A stretch of 64,000 nucleotides of DNA. It comes from BMS3ABIN03 sp964418885. Lineage in GTDB: Bacteria > Bacteroidota > Ignavibacteria > Ignavibacteriales > Ignavibacteriaceae. Below the pieces are notes generated by a model. That model was not told where the DNA came from and did not search any database. It was given only the letters and a program-made list of their open reading frames with translations. How positions within the stretch are numbered: the stretch's first letter is position 1; each line of letters opens with the position of its first letter. The stretch lies in assembly GCA_964418885.1 (NCBI GenBank), contig CAYQNW010000002.1:35322-99321 (forward strand), read 5' to 3'. A program made the position numbers and the translations under genes. This document shows positions 27,412 to 36,743 of the stretch, in pieces.

Positions 27412-27888
27412 TTATTCCTTTTCAATCTCGGCACCAACACCTTGAATCTGGTATAGAGTAACAGGACCTTTCACCGATGCTGGATCGAATTCGTTTCCAG
27501 TTTCTTTAGCCTCATGACTAAAATACTCAATTGCCTCTTCCTCTGTCAATTCAATCTTATATACTTTTCCTTCTACAATTGCCATTTTGCCCTTGGCTTC
27601 TTTGGGGAAAACCATCTCTCCGTCTTTAACTTTGACTTTTATTTTACCTTCGTCTTTATCAGATTTGAGTTCTATCCAGCAGCCCATCATTGGACAGACG
27701 TCTAGAATCTCTCCCTCTACCAAAACAGTTTTGTCCAGAAAGTTTTCGGGATTATTCAGGATATCTGAAATATTTGTTTTTTCTTCAAGTGTCATTTTTT
27801 TTCCAAACTTGTCTTTTTCATCGCCTAAAGAGAAACATATACTTGCCGCAACTAAAGAAATAAAAAGTATGTTTATAATTCTGTTCAT
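27412..27888 (-). CDS. DUF4920 domain protein, secreted
   Basis: A signal peptide (about residues 1-18) is followed by an OB-fold-like domain characteristic of DUF4920. Its segments include VLVEGEILDVCPMMGCWIEL, with a CPMMGC pair that could bind metal or form a disulfide, and AIVEGKVYKIELTEEEA. The protein is 158 aa long. The gene lies 17 bases downstream of a lipoprotein gene on the same strand and is closed by a strong terminator, so the two form an operon. Its role is unknown. Confidence 0.78.
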   Translation of the reverse strand: MNRIINILFISLVAASICFSLGDEKDKFGKKMTLEEKTNISDILNNPENFLDKTVLVEGEILDVCPMMGCWIELKSDKDEGKIKVKVKDGEMVFPKEAKGKMAIVEGKVYKIELTEEEAIEYFSHEAKETGNEFDPASVKGPVTLYQIQGVGAEIEKE

Positions 27889-27905
27889 AATGTTCCCGCT
27901 GTTTG

Positions 27906-28715
27906 TTAATTGAATTTAATAGAAACCGGTTTCTCCATTTCGATTTTCATTCCCGGCATATCTTTTACCAGTTCTTTCATTTCTTCAATATTTTTGGGAG
28001 GATTTTCTTTAAGCATGTTTAGTTTTTTCTTATTCTTAATTAATTTACCAAAATCTATATCAAGTAATGTCACCTCGGAGCCATCGACATAAGTGGCATT
28101 GGTATTAACGATTTTGCCCTGTGGTTCTAAGGAAATTTTCACTCTCATCCCATCCATCATTTTTAATATGTTATCATTTAACTGATTATCTCCGTTGCTG
28201 TCATTTTCATTGGTATCATCTTCGCTTTCATCGATATCCTTTGTTTCAGGTCTGTTGATTATAAGTTCGGCAACATTGCCGGGTTTAAACCTAAAAGTAT
28301 AGTAATCATCTTCAGCTCCGCTGTCACCATCATCCATATCAACTTTAGAATTTGGATTAGCATCCATCGTCAGAGTATTTATATCTTTAAATGAATATAC
28401 TGCCTGGTATCCTTCCCAACCGTTTTGCTTGATTTCTTTTCCGGATACATATTTAACATCTTTGCCGTAATTCGATTCTTTGTTTTTCAGTTCATCTTCT
28501 TTGAATAAACTGAACTGTTCTTTTTCATCTGAAGAATCGGGCATTGAACTCATAAACTGATTCATCATTTGAATTACCATTTCGCTCATTAAAACCTTTT
28601 CTTCAATTGTGCCGCTTCCGTCTTTATTGAGCTTAACCTTGGTATCTACCTGGATACAACCTGAAAAAAAGGCAGTAGACAATACCAGGATGAAAATAAT
28701 CCTAAAAAATCTCAT
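27906..28715 (-). CDS. Predicted lipoprotein (269 aa)
   Basis: The signal peptide ends in FFSGC, a lipobox with Cys at about 20, so the mature protein is lipid-anchored. The following VDTKVKLNKDGSGTIEEKVL is typical of small envelope lipoproteins with a repeated beta domain. A highly acidic Asp/Asn/Glu segment (about 155-185) interrupts it and may bind calcium or be disordered. It heads a two-gene operon with the DUF4920 gene and reads divergently from carA. No named family is recognised with confidence. Confidence 0.72.
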   Translation of the reverse strand: MRFFRIIFILVLSTAFFSGCIQVDTKVKLNKDGSGTIEEKVLMSEMVIQMMNQFMSSMPDSSDEKEQFSLFKEDELKNKESNYGKDVKYVSGKEIKQNGWEGYQAVYSFKDINTLTMDANPNSKVDMDDGDSGAEDDYYTFRFKPGNVAELIINRPETKDIDESEDDTNENDSNGDNQLNDNILKMMDGMRVKISLEPQGKIVNTNATYVDGSEVTLLDIDFGKLIKNKKKLNMLKENPPKNIEEMKELVKDMPGMKIEMEKPVSIKFN

Positions 28716-28846
28716 ATCTTACTCCTGTTAGTGAATAATAATACAACTTTTTTAATGCAATTTACAATTTAATATGAATACATTTGCCGCCAATTCAGCA
28801 AATTCAAACTTATTTACATATAAGATAAATAATTACCACGGAAAAA

Positions 28847-28877
28847 TTGAAAGTAAAGATCTTCAATACTATATTTG
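28847..28877 (+). promoter_or_regulatory. Bacteroidota-type promoter for carAB
   Basis: A TTG box at 28847-28849 and an exact TAnnTTTG element (TATATTTG, 28870-28877) are separated by 20 bases, the ideal spacing for the primary sigma factor of Bacteroidota. Transcription would begin near 28884, giving a leader of roughly 108 bases before the carA ATG. Confidence 0.6.
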
Positions 28878-28950
28878 CCGGAGAAATTAAGAGAGAGAAC
28901 TTAGAATTATAGAAGTCAAAGACATAATATTTTTATTAATAAGAGCTGAT

Positions 28951-28979
28951 TAGCCGCTCAAGTGAGTGGCTATTTTTTT
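28951..28979 (+). terminator. Intrinsic terminator in the carA leader (candidate attenuator)
   Basis: TAGCCGCTC pairs with GAGTGGCTA (9 bp, one G-U) around a 4-base loop and is followed at once by seven T. It ends 12 bases before the carA start codon. The upstream gene is divergent, so no plus-strand coding transcript needs ending here; the likely role is conditional termination of the carAB leader. Confidence 0.75.
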
Positions 28980-28991
28980 ATTTAAACAATT

Positions 28992-30062
28992 ATGAATAGA
29001 GAAAAAGCAAAACTGGTTCTTGAGGACGGTTCCGAATTTACAGGGAAGAGTTTTGGATTTGAAGGGAACACAAATGGTGAGGTTGTTTTTAATACAGGAA
29101 TGGTCGGCTATCCTGAAACTCTGACTGATCCTTCTTACCGCGGACAAATATTAGTCTGTACATTTCCGCTTATCGGTAATTATGGAATTCCTTCCAAAGA
29201 TGGAGAATTTAATCTTCTAAAAAATTTTGAGTCGGAATCGATTCATGTACGTGCAATGATAGTTTCCGATTACTCCGAAGACTATTCTCACTGGTCTGCA
29301 AAAAAATCTTTAAGTGAATGGTTAGTTGAAGAAAAAATTCCTGGTATCACAGGATTAGATACACGCATGCTAACGCGAAAGCTTCGCGAAAAAGGAACAA
29401 TGCCTGGCAAAATTATAATCGACACAACGCAAGAAATTAATTTTGAAGATCCGAATAAGCTTGATCTCGTTGGAGAAGTTTGTGTAAACGAACCTGTGGA
29501 ATATCCTGCAGGCAGGAAAAAAATCATTCTTGTCGATTGCGGAACGAAAAACAATATTATTCGGGCTTTTGTAAAAAGAGATATAACTGTGATAAGAGTT
29601 CCTTATGATTATGATTTTCTGAATACGAAAGCAGATGGTGTTCTTATTTCAAATGGTCCGGGTGATCCCAAAATTAATTCAGTTACGATTGAAAATACCA
29701 AAAGATATATTGCCAAAAATGAACCGCTTCTCGGTATTTGTTTGGGTTCACAGATTCTTGCATTAGCTGCAGGTGCAGATACTTACAAGCTTAAATACGG
29801 ACATCGCGGATTAAATCAGCCTTGTAATGAATTAGGGACAAAGCGAAGTTATATTACTTCGCAAAATCATGGTTACGCAGTAAACGCAAGCACATTACCA
29901 CAAGATTGGAGAGAGTGGTTTGTAAATGATAACGATGGAACAAATGAAGGATTGCTTCATATTTCGAAACCGTTTTTTGCTGCACAGTTCCACCCGGAAG
30001 CTTCACCAGGACCGGACGACAGCGAGTTTATATTCGATATGTTTATTAGAGCAATAGGATGA
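28992..30062 (+). CDS. carA: Carbamoyl-phosphate synthase, small (glutaminase) subunit
   Basis: CarA hydrolyses glutamine and channels ammonia to CarB for pyrimidine and arginine synthesis. The 356-aa protein has the N-terminal CPSase_sm domain (LVLEDGSEFTGKSFGF). Its C-terminal class I amidotransferase has the nucleophile Cys in GICLGSQI, and His and Glu in QFHPEASPGPDD. The residue after LG is Ser where His is common; this is not catalytic. The stop overlaps the carB start by four bases. Regulation is probably by the leader terminator just upstream. Confidence 0.96.
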   Translation: MNREKAKLVLEDGSEFTGKSFGFEGNTNGEVVFNTGMVGYPETLTDPSYRGQILVCTFPLIGNYGIPSKDGEFNLLKNFESESIHVRAMIVSDYSEDYSHWSAKKSLSEWLVEEKIPGITGLDTRMLTRKLREKGTMPGKIIIDTTQEINFEDPNKLDLVGEVCVNEPVEYPAGRKKIILVDCGTKNNIIRAFVKRDITVIRVPYDYDFLNTKADGVLISNGPGDPKINSVTIENTKRYIAKNEPLLGICLGSQILALAAGADTYKLKYGHRGLNQPCNELGTKRSYITSQNHGYAVNASTLPQDWREWFVNDNDGTNEGLLHISKPFFAAQFHPEASPGPDDSEFIFDMFIRAIG

Positions 30063-33000
30063 ACAGAAGAAAAAAGCCAAACAAAACATTAATCCTCGGA
30101 TCCGGTGCACTACAAATCGGGCAAGCGGGAGAATTTGATTACTCCGGCAGCCAGGCTATTAAAGCATTAAAAGAAGATGGAATAACGAGCGTTCTTGTAA
30201 ATCCTAACATTGCAACAATTCAAACATCAGATAATTTTGCTGACAAAGTTTATTTCGTTCCAATTACTGCGGATGCCGTTGAGAAAGTAATTGAAAAAGA
30301 AAATCCCGATTGTATTCTTCTTCAGTTCGGCGGACAAACTGCTTTAAACGTTGGTGTAGAACTTTTCGAAAAAGGAATATTAAAAAAACACAGTGTAGAA
30401 GTTCTTGGCACCTCAATCGAAGCGATTCAATCTACAGAAGACAGGCTCTATTTTACTAACAAGTGTAATGAAATTGGTTTAAAAGTTGCATCGAGTAAAA
30501 CAGCTAAAAATACCGAGGAAGCAATAGCTGTTGCAAAAGAGATCGGTTACCCTGTTATGGTACGAATTGCATATGCACTCGGTGGTCTTGGATCAGGAAT
30601 AGTAAACAACGAAGTTGAACTAGTTGAGAAAGCAACAAAAGCCTTCAAATTTACAAACCAGATTTTGATCGAAGAATCCTTACATGGATGGAAAGAAGTT
30701 GAATACGAAATTGTTAGAGACAAGTTTGATAATTGTATTACAATTTGTTCGATGGAAAATATCGATCCGATGGGAATACACACCGGAGATAGTGTTGTTA
30801 TCGCACCTGTTCAAACTCTTACTGCACAGGAAAATTTCAAGTTGAGATCAATTGGAATAAAATTGATAAGGCATATCGGTGTAATAGGTGAATGCAATAT
30901 TCAATATGCGCTTGATCCAAATTCGGACGATTACAGGATAATAGAAGTTAACGCACGTTTAAGCAGAAGTTCAGCTTTAGCATCGAAGGCAACCGGTTAT
31001 CCTCTGGCTTTTATAGCAACAAAGCTTGCACTTGGCTATGCACTAAACGAAATTGAAAATAACATCACACAGCAAACATCTGCTTGTTTTGAGCCGGCAC
31101 TGGATTATGTTGCTCTTAAATTTCCGCGGTGGGATCTACAAAAATTCCAGCAGGTAAGTACACAACTCGGATCCGAGATGAAATCTGTTGGTGAGGTAAT
31201 GTCTCTTGGAAGAAGCTTTGAAGAGGTTCTTCAAAAAGCGATCAGGATGCTTGATGTTGGTTTAAACGGATTTGTAGGCAATAATTTGCAATTTGATGAT
31301 CTTGATAAAGAACTTTCTGAGCCTACAGATAAAAGAATTCTTGCTATAGCTGTCGCTCTTCAAAACGATTATTCTATCGATAAAATTTACGAGCTTACAA
31401 AAGTCACGAAATGGTTTTTGTATAAGATGAAGAAGATCATTGATACCAAGCTGAAGATAAAAGGGAAACCTTTTAACCAGATCGATAAAGAATTAATGCT
31501 TGAAGCGAAGCAAAACGGTTTCTCCGATAAACAGATAGGACTTTTAACAAGTACGGATCAGCAGACAATTCGCGAATATAGAAAGGGTCTTAATATTGTC
31601 CCTGTAGTTAAACAGATTGATACACTTGCTGCTGAATATCCTGCGCAGACAAATTATCTTTACTTAACTTATCACGGACAGGAAAACGATATTCAGCTTG
31701 CACAGGAGGACCAGATAATCGTGCTTGGTAGCGGACCTTACAGAATCGGTTCGTCAGTTGAATTCGATTGGTGCTGCGTAACCGCTGTTAACTCTGTAAA
31801 TAAGAGTGGTCATAAATCGATTATGATTAATTGCAATCCTGAAACAGTAAGCACCGATTACGATATCTGTAACAAGCTTTATTTTGAACAACTGACACTT
31901 GAAAGAGTGCTCGACATCTGCGATATAGAAAAGCCGAAGGGTGTTATTATTTCAATGGGCGGGCAGGTTCCGAATAACCTTGCAGTTAAGCTGCATAATT
32001 CGGGAATAAAAATTCTCGGCACTTCACCAATTCAAATCGATAACGCGGAAAGCAGACATAAATTTTCAAATATACTTGACAAGCTCGATATCGACCAACC
32101 GGAATGGACAGAAGTTACAACGCTGCAGGCTGCGAGAGAATTTGCTGAAAGAGTAAGTTATCCTGTTCTTATAAGACCAAGTTATGTTTTAAGCGGCGCA
32201 GCGATGAGCATAGTTCTTACAGATGATGAACTTGAAACGTATCTGAAGAAAGCAACCGAACTTGATACCGAGCATCCTGTCGTGATAAGCAAGTTTATAA
32301 CCGATGCAAGGGAAATTGAAGTGGACGCAGTTGCTGACAATGGGAAACTGTATTGCTATGCAATTGCGGAGCATGTAGAGAATGCGGGTGTTCATTCCGG
32401 CGATGCAACAATTGTACTGCCACCGCAGCGTACTTATCTGGAAACAATGCGCAGAGTTAAGTTGATAACAAAAGAGATAGCCAGTGAGCTTGAAATTTGT
32501 GGACCATTCAACATACAGTTTATTGCGAAAGATAATGATGTAAAAGTTATTGAATGTAATCTTAGAGCATCAAGGAGTTTTCCGTTTGTATCGAAAACAT
32601 TAAAGATAAATTTCATAGATCTTGCAACGAGAATAATGCTTGGAGAAAAACTTCCAAAGCTTGATAAATCATCCTTTGATCTTGACTATGTTGGGGTGAA
32701 AGCATCCCAATTTTCATTTACGCGTTTAAAAGGTTCGGATCCTGTTACGGGAGTTGAAATGTCTTCAACAGGTGAAGTTGCCTGTCTTGGCGACGATTTT
32801 AATGAAGCATTTCTAAAAAGTATGTTATCTACGGGGAAGAAAATTCCTGAGAAGGGTGTTCTTCTTTCAACCGGAACGCCTGTAAACAAAGCTGAACTTC
32901 TTGAAGACATTCACAGACTTAAAAAAATGGGACTGAAATTTTACGGTACAAAAGGCACAGCAGATTATTACAATCAAAACGGAATTGAAGTCGAAATATT

Positions 33001-33253
33001 GTACAGACCGTTTGATGAGAAAAAGCCCGATGTACTTACGGCGCTTAACTCGGGTGAGATCGATATGGTAATCAACATTCCCAAGACAACGGAAAAAGTC
33101 GAACTCGACAGTGATTACATAGTCCGGAGAAAAGCAGTTGATCTTAACATTCCTTTGTTTACAAATGTGCAGGCCACAAAAAGGTTTATAAAAGCGCTTG
33201 CGCAGTACAAATCTGAAAATCTTAAAATCAAAAGCTGGGATGAGTATCAGTAA
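30059..33253 (+). CDS. carB: Carbamoyl-phosphate synthase, large subunit
   Basis: The 1064-aa synthetase has two homologous ATP-grasp halves. The first opens with ILGSGALQIGQAGEFDYSG and includes VRIAYALGGLGSGI. The second opens with VLGSGPYRIGSSVEFDWC and includes IRPSYVLSGAAMSI. An oligomerisation domain lies between them, and a C-terminal methylglyoxal-synthase-like allosteric domain (about 930-1060) closes the protein. One domain makes carboxyphosphate and the other phosphorylates carbamate. It overlaps carA by four bases, has full length for the family and shows no oddity. Confidence 0.97.
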   Translation: MNRRKKPNKTLILGSGALQIGQAGEFDYSGSQAIKALKEDGITSVLVNPNIATIQTSDNFADKVYFVPITADAVEKVIEKENPDCILLQFGGQTALNVGVELFEKGILKKHSVEVLGTSIEAIQSTEDRLYFTNKCNEIGLKVASSKTAKNTEEAIAVAKEIGYPVMVRIAYALGGLGSGIVNNEVELVEKATKAFKFTNQILIEESLHGWKEVEYEIVRDKFDNCITICSMENIDPMGIHTGDSVVIAPVQTLTAQENFKLRSIGIKLIRHIGVIGECNIQYALDPNSDDYRIIEVNARLSRSSALASKATGYPLAFIATKLALGYALNEIENNITQQTSACFEPALDYVALKFPRWDLQKFQQVSTQLGSEMKSVGEVMSLGRSFEEVLQKAIRMLDVGLNGFVGNNLQFDDLDKELSEPTDKRILAIAVALQNDYSIDKIYELTKVTKWFLYKMKKIIDTKLKIKGKPFNQIDKELMLEAKQNGFSDKQIGLLTSTDQQTIREYRKGLNIVPVVKQIDTLAAEYPAQTNYLYLTYHGQENDIQLAQEDQIIVLGSGPYRIGSSVEFDWCCVTAVNSVNKSGHKSIMINCNPETVSTDYDICNKLYFEQLTLERVLDICDIEKPKGVIISMGGQVPNNLAVKLHNSGIKILGTSPIQIDNAESRHKFSNILDKLDIDQPEWTEVTTLQAAREFAERVSYPVLIRPSYVLSGAAMSIVLTDDELETYLKKATELDTEHPVVISKFITDAREIEVDAVADNGKLYCYAIAEHVENAGVHSGDATIVLPPQRTYLETMRRVKLITKEIASELEICGPFNIQFIAKDNDVKVIECNLRASRSFPFVSKTLKINFIDLATRIMLGEKLPKLDKSSFDLDYVGVKASQFSFTRLKGSDPVTGVEMSSTGEVACLGDDFNEAFLKSMLSTGKKIPEKGVLLSTGTPVNKAELLEDIHRLKKMGLKFYGTKGTADYYNQNGIEVEILYRPFDEKKPDVLTALNSGEIDMVINIPKTTEKVELDSDYIVRRKAVDLNIPLFTNVQATKRFIKALAQYKSENLKIKSWDEYQ

Positions 33254-33612
33254 ACGGTCTTCAGTCAACAGTTTTCGATCAGAAAATCTTTTTTAATAGT
33301 TTGTTGATCGTAGAACTATCCGCTTTTCCTCCTTATCAAAAACAAGGAATGCATTTATAGGACAAGCAGAACGTGCCGCTACAATTTTATCTTTTCTTGT
33401 TTATTCTTTCGTTTTCTTAAACGGACAAATTTTTTCATCATCAGGGTTAAAGGAATCCGGTGCTGCGTGTATGCAATCTGATGATCCGTCTTATCTGTAA
33501 ACCGGTTTCTTGTATTAACGGGTGAAAAATCAAACAACAATTCCTGATATTGCTTCTTAACGGAATTATTTATAACTAATTATAAAGAATCAAAAACTTT
33601 ATTACCGGAAGA
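33254..33612. other. Intergenic region between carB and the TonB receptor gene
   Basis: Apart from the ferredoxin remnant (33293-33490) this 359-base stretch has no intact gene. The last 110 bases are AT-rich and presumably contain the promoter of the TonB receptor gene, but I see no clear consensus match. There is no convincing terminator after carB. Confidence 0.5.
33293..33490 (-). pseudogene. Remnant of a single-cluster ferredoxin gene
   Basis: One minus-strand frame holds two ferredoxin-like pieces. The upstream piece reads CIHAAPDSFNPDDEKICPF and the downstream piece VAARSACPINAFLVFDKEEK. They match the cluster-flanking halves of 4Fe-4S ferredoxins of the C..C..C...APDxF / A..ACPxxAI type. 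Both halves stay in the same frame but are split by a TAA at 33401-33403. The first two cluster cysteines are not recognisable and another stop precedes the reading frame. I call it a decayed gene; a sequencing error at the stop would not restore the N-terminus. Confidence 0.6.
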
Positions 33613-35937
33613 GTGAAACCATTTTTATCGTTATTATTAGGGCTTCTCTTATTTTCAGGAAGTACGTTAACTGCTCAAAAAAAAGATTTTAATATCAATG
33701 GTTTTATTAAAGATGCAATTACAGGGGAAGAACTTGCCGGGACGAATATATTACTTTACAAAGATTCTTTAAGCACACAGAATCCACCGTTTACAGGTAC
33801 TGCATCAAACAGATTTGGTTACTATGTTATTCCCTCGCTTTCAACTGGCAAATATTATCTGGTAATCCGGCATCTTGGCTATAAAGTCTTCCTGACTGAA
33901 GTTGAAATCACAGGAAAAAGAAATTCGGAAAATGTATCAGTAGAGCTTCAACCAGAAAATATAGAGTTGGGAGAAGTAATAGTGAAGGGAGAAAGAAAAA
34001 ATAAAGTTAATGCAAGCACAATAGATATTTCACCCGAATTGCTGACAAAGCTTCCCTCTCTAACCGGCGAAGTTGATTTATTTAAAACATTAGAGCTGCT
34101 TCCCGGTGTAAATAAATCATCTGATATTTCAAGTGGGTTATATGTTCGCGGAGGTTCACCGGATCAGACATTAACCCTGGTTGATGGAGTAATAGTTTAT
34201 AATCCTGCTCATCTTGGTAATATAGCGAGCACATTCAATTCGGGAGCAATTAGCAATATAAAATTAATAAAAGGTGCTTTCCCGGCAGAGTACGGTGGAA
34301 GATTATCAAGCGTACTTGATATTAAACTCCGTTCGGGAACAAAAGAAAAAGAAAAAGGAGACATAGGACTCGGTTTGATTAATTCATTTGCTGCTTTCGA
34401 GGGCCCTCTGGGTGAAAAATCAACTTATATGATTTCCGGCAGAACAATGTATTATGATGTTCTTCAAAAAAATTTTGATAATAATAGTTCCGTCCCACGA
34501 TATAATTTCCATGATATTAATGCAAAAATAAATTATGTTTTTTCAGGAAGAAGTGCTTTTTCAATAAGTGGTATGTATAGTAAAGACCATGCATATAGTC
34601 CTTCAGTTTCGGGTGAAAAAGATTATGACATTGAATGGCAAAATATTAACTTAAGTTTGAACTGGATCCAGGTAAATATGAAAGCTTTATTGCTTAACTC
34701 AGTGTTAAGTTATACCAATTATAAGTTTTCTTCAAAGATAGGTGTAAATCCTTATTCAGTTACTTCCTATACATATTATTCAAATCCCAATTTCGTAGAT
34801 CTTAATTTTAAACAAAATGCTGAAGTCAGATGGCATCAGAACCACACATTAAAACTAGGATTTGATATAGTTCTTCATACTTACAATTTACTTTATAGTG
34901 ATGCATATAGTGTGGCACTTGAAACAGATCCTTTTGCCGGGAAGGATTTACAGGAAATTGAATCAGCTTTATATTTTCAAAACGAATCTGTTTTTTTTAA
35001 ACAGCTTCATACAAATGCCGGGATAAGATTTTATTACTTTGGCGATGGGAAATTATTCGGAGCTGAACCGAGATTATCTGCATCGTATAATTTTACACCG
35101 AACTTCACTTTAAAAGGTGCTTTTGCAATTGTTCACCAGTTTCTTCATTTGATTACCCGTAACGATATAACTCTTCCTACAGATTTTTGGTATCCATCAA
35201 CCGATAGTATTCAACCAAGCAGATCGACTCAGTATGTTATTGGATTTGATTCGTACTGGTTTGACCGAAGTTATTCCTTTACTGTTGAAGGATTTTACAG
35301 GGATATGAAGAATCTTTATGAATTTAAAAATGCGTCGCAGCTTAATCCTTATAGCGATTCGATAGAAGATCAGCTGATAAATGGACAGGGTGAGGCTTAT
35401 GGGCTGGAATTCTTCTTAAATAAACAAAAAGGCAGATTGACAGGTTGGATAGGTTATACAATTTCAGCATCTGTTCGACAATTTGATCAGTTGAACAATG
35501 GAGCAAAATTTTACTCAAAATATGACCGCAGACATGATATCTCTTTTGTTTTAAGCTATCAGCCTATGAAAAATCTGAGTATTGGATTAACATGGGTTTA
35601 TGCCTCAGGACAGAGATATTCTCTGCCACCCGGTCAGTTTATTTTTAACCCAATTGGAACCGGGGGTGCAGAGGAGATTCAGTACAACTATACCGGCATT
35701 AATAAGCAAATGTTTCCCGATTATCATAAGCTTGATGTGAATACATCTTATACATTTAAATGGCTTGATGATGAATTTAAAGTTTATATAAATCTTTATA
35801 ATATTTATAACAAACACAACGTGTTTGCACAGTATGTAGTTTCGAAAGAGAATGAAAATGGAGAGCAGATTCCAGTTTTGAAAAGGATAACATTATTCCC
35901 TTTTATTCCTTCCGCAGGTATATCCGTCAGGTTTTAA
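33613..35937 (+). CDS. TonB-dependent outer-membrane receptor
   Basis: The 774-aa protein starts (GTG) with a signal peptide. A carboxypeptidase-regulatory-like beta-sandwich (about 25-105, DAITGEELAGTNILL) follows, then a plug domain with VRGGSPDQTLTLVDGV (about 175-190), then a 22-strand-type barrel ending in an aromatic-terminated strand (GISVRF). These receptors import bulky ligands across the outer membrane with TonB energy. The next two genes follow at 3- and 2-base spacing and encode lipoproteins, so the three form one outer-membrane uptake or assembly unit. The ligand is unknown. Confidence 0.93.
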   Translation: MKPFLSLLLGLLLFSGSTLTAQKKDFNINGFIKDAITGEELAGTNILLYKDSLSTQNPPFTGTASNRFGYYVIPSLSTGKYYLVIRHLGYKVFLTEVEITGKRNSENVSVELQPENIELGEVIVKGERKNKVNASTIDISPELLTKLPSLTGEVDLFKTLELLPGVNKSSDISSGLYVRGGSPDQTLTLVDGVIVYNPAHLGNIASTFNSGAISNIKLIKGAFPAEYGGRLSSVLDIKLRSGTKEKEKGDIGLGLINSFAAFEGPLGEKSTYMISGRTMYYDVLQKNFDNNSSVPRYNFHDINAKINYVFSGRSAFSISGMYSKDHAYSPSVSGEKDYDIEWQNINLSLNWIQVNMKALLLNSVLSYTNYKFSSKIGVNPYSVTSYTYYSNPNFVDLNFKQNAEVRWHQNHTLKLGFDIVLHTYNLLYSDAYSVALETDPFAGKDLQEIESALYFQNESVFFKQLHTNAGIRFYYFGDGKLFGAEPRLSASYNFTPNFTLKGAFAIVHQFLHLITRNDITLPTDFWYPSTDSIQPSRSTQYVIGFDSYWFDRSYSFTVEGFYRDMKNLYEFKNASQLNPYSDSIEDQLINGQGEAYGLEFFLNKQKGRLTGWIGYTISASVRQFDQLNNGAKFYSKYDRRHDISFVLSYQPMKNLSIGLTWVYASGQRYSLPPGQFIFNPIGTGGAEEIQYNYTGINKQMFPDYHKLDVNTSYTFKWLDDEFKVYINLYNIYNKHNVFAQYVVSKENENGEQIPVLKRITLFPFIPSAGISVRF

Positions 35938-35940
35938 GAT

Positions 35941-36741
35941 ATGAAAGATTTATTAAAAATATATGTAATTCTGTTTTTTATTTTGCTCTCGGGATGTAAA
36001 GTTGAGGAGATTGTTGATCCCGGGGAAATTTACGAAGCATATACTGTGATTCAAGCGGAGGTGCAGGCAGGTGAAAATTTTCCGGCGGTCAGGTTTACTA
36101 AAACTTTACCTCTCGGCGTTTCTTATGATATTAAAAATTCTGAGCTTAAAAATGTAACGGCTTACATCAGAAAAAATGAAGTACAGGTTATTCCTCTTAT
36201 TTATGATATAGATGGTTTATATAGACCTAAATACAGCTTTTCTGTTGCTGAAGGAGAGATCTACGAATTGTTTGCAAAAACAGAAGGTAAATTCATATAT
36301 GCAAAAACTATTATTCCATACAAACCTGAAGTAATTTCCGCAGAGTATAATGCGTCTGATTATTATTTGGATGCAGATGTAAGTACAAAATCGGGTGAAG
36401 TGTATGGAGCATTGTGGATAATTACTACCAGTCCTTTAGAGAAAGCCGGAGATTTCTTTTCCATTACTGAAGACTCTTATAATTCGGTCACAAAAATTAT
36501 TGTGAGGACTTCATCCATTCCTGAAAAATACAGAACACAATTTTATTCCAATTACAGAAACATCCAGGTTTTTGCGTTTGATAAATCATTCAGAGATTAT
36601 TTTTACACAAAGTCTTTAAGCCAGGAAATTAATGATCCTTTTATCCAGGGAGGCGGAAATGTTCAGTGGAATGTTCAGGGAGATAAAGTCATTGGAATGT
36701 TTATTGGCATAACACCGGGAGATATAATTAAAGTAAATTAA
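35941..36741 (+). CDS. DUF4249 lipoprotein, partner of the TonB receptor
   Basis: The signal peptide ends in LLSGC (lipobox, Cys about 20). The body is beta-rich and matches the DUF4249 pattern, with an early EAYTVIQAEVQAGE strand pair and FAKTEGKFIYAKTIIPYKP. DUF4249 proteins are commonly encoded directly after TonB receptors in Bacteroidota. They are thought to act as surface or receptor-associated lipoproteins, by analogy to SusD; the analogy is positional. It starts three bases after the receptor stop. Confidence 0.85.
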   Translation: MKDLLKIYVILFFILLSGCKVEEIVDPGEIYEAYTVIQAEVQAGENFPAVRFTKTLPLGVSYDIKNSELKNVTAYIRKNEVQVIPLIYDIDGLYRPKYSFSVAEGEIYELFAKTEGKFIYAKTIIPYKPEVISAEYNASDYYLDADVSTKSGEVYGALWIITTSPLEKAGDFFSITEDSYNSVTKIIVRTSSIPEKYRTQFYSNYRNIQVFAFDKSFRDYFYTKSLSQEINDPFIQGGGNVQWNVQGDKVIGMFIGITPGDIIKVN

Positions 36742-36743
36742 GT

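Noticed and set aside
28774..28890. 38-codon open frame upstream of carA that might be a leader peptide
   Set aside because: It has no ribosome site, its start lies upstream of the predicted promoter and its end overlaps the start of the predicted transcript, so it would not be translated from the carAB mRNA.
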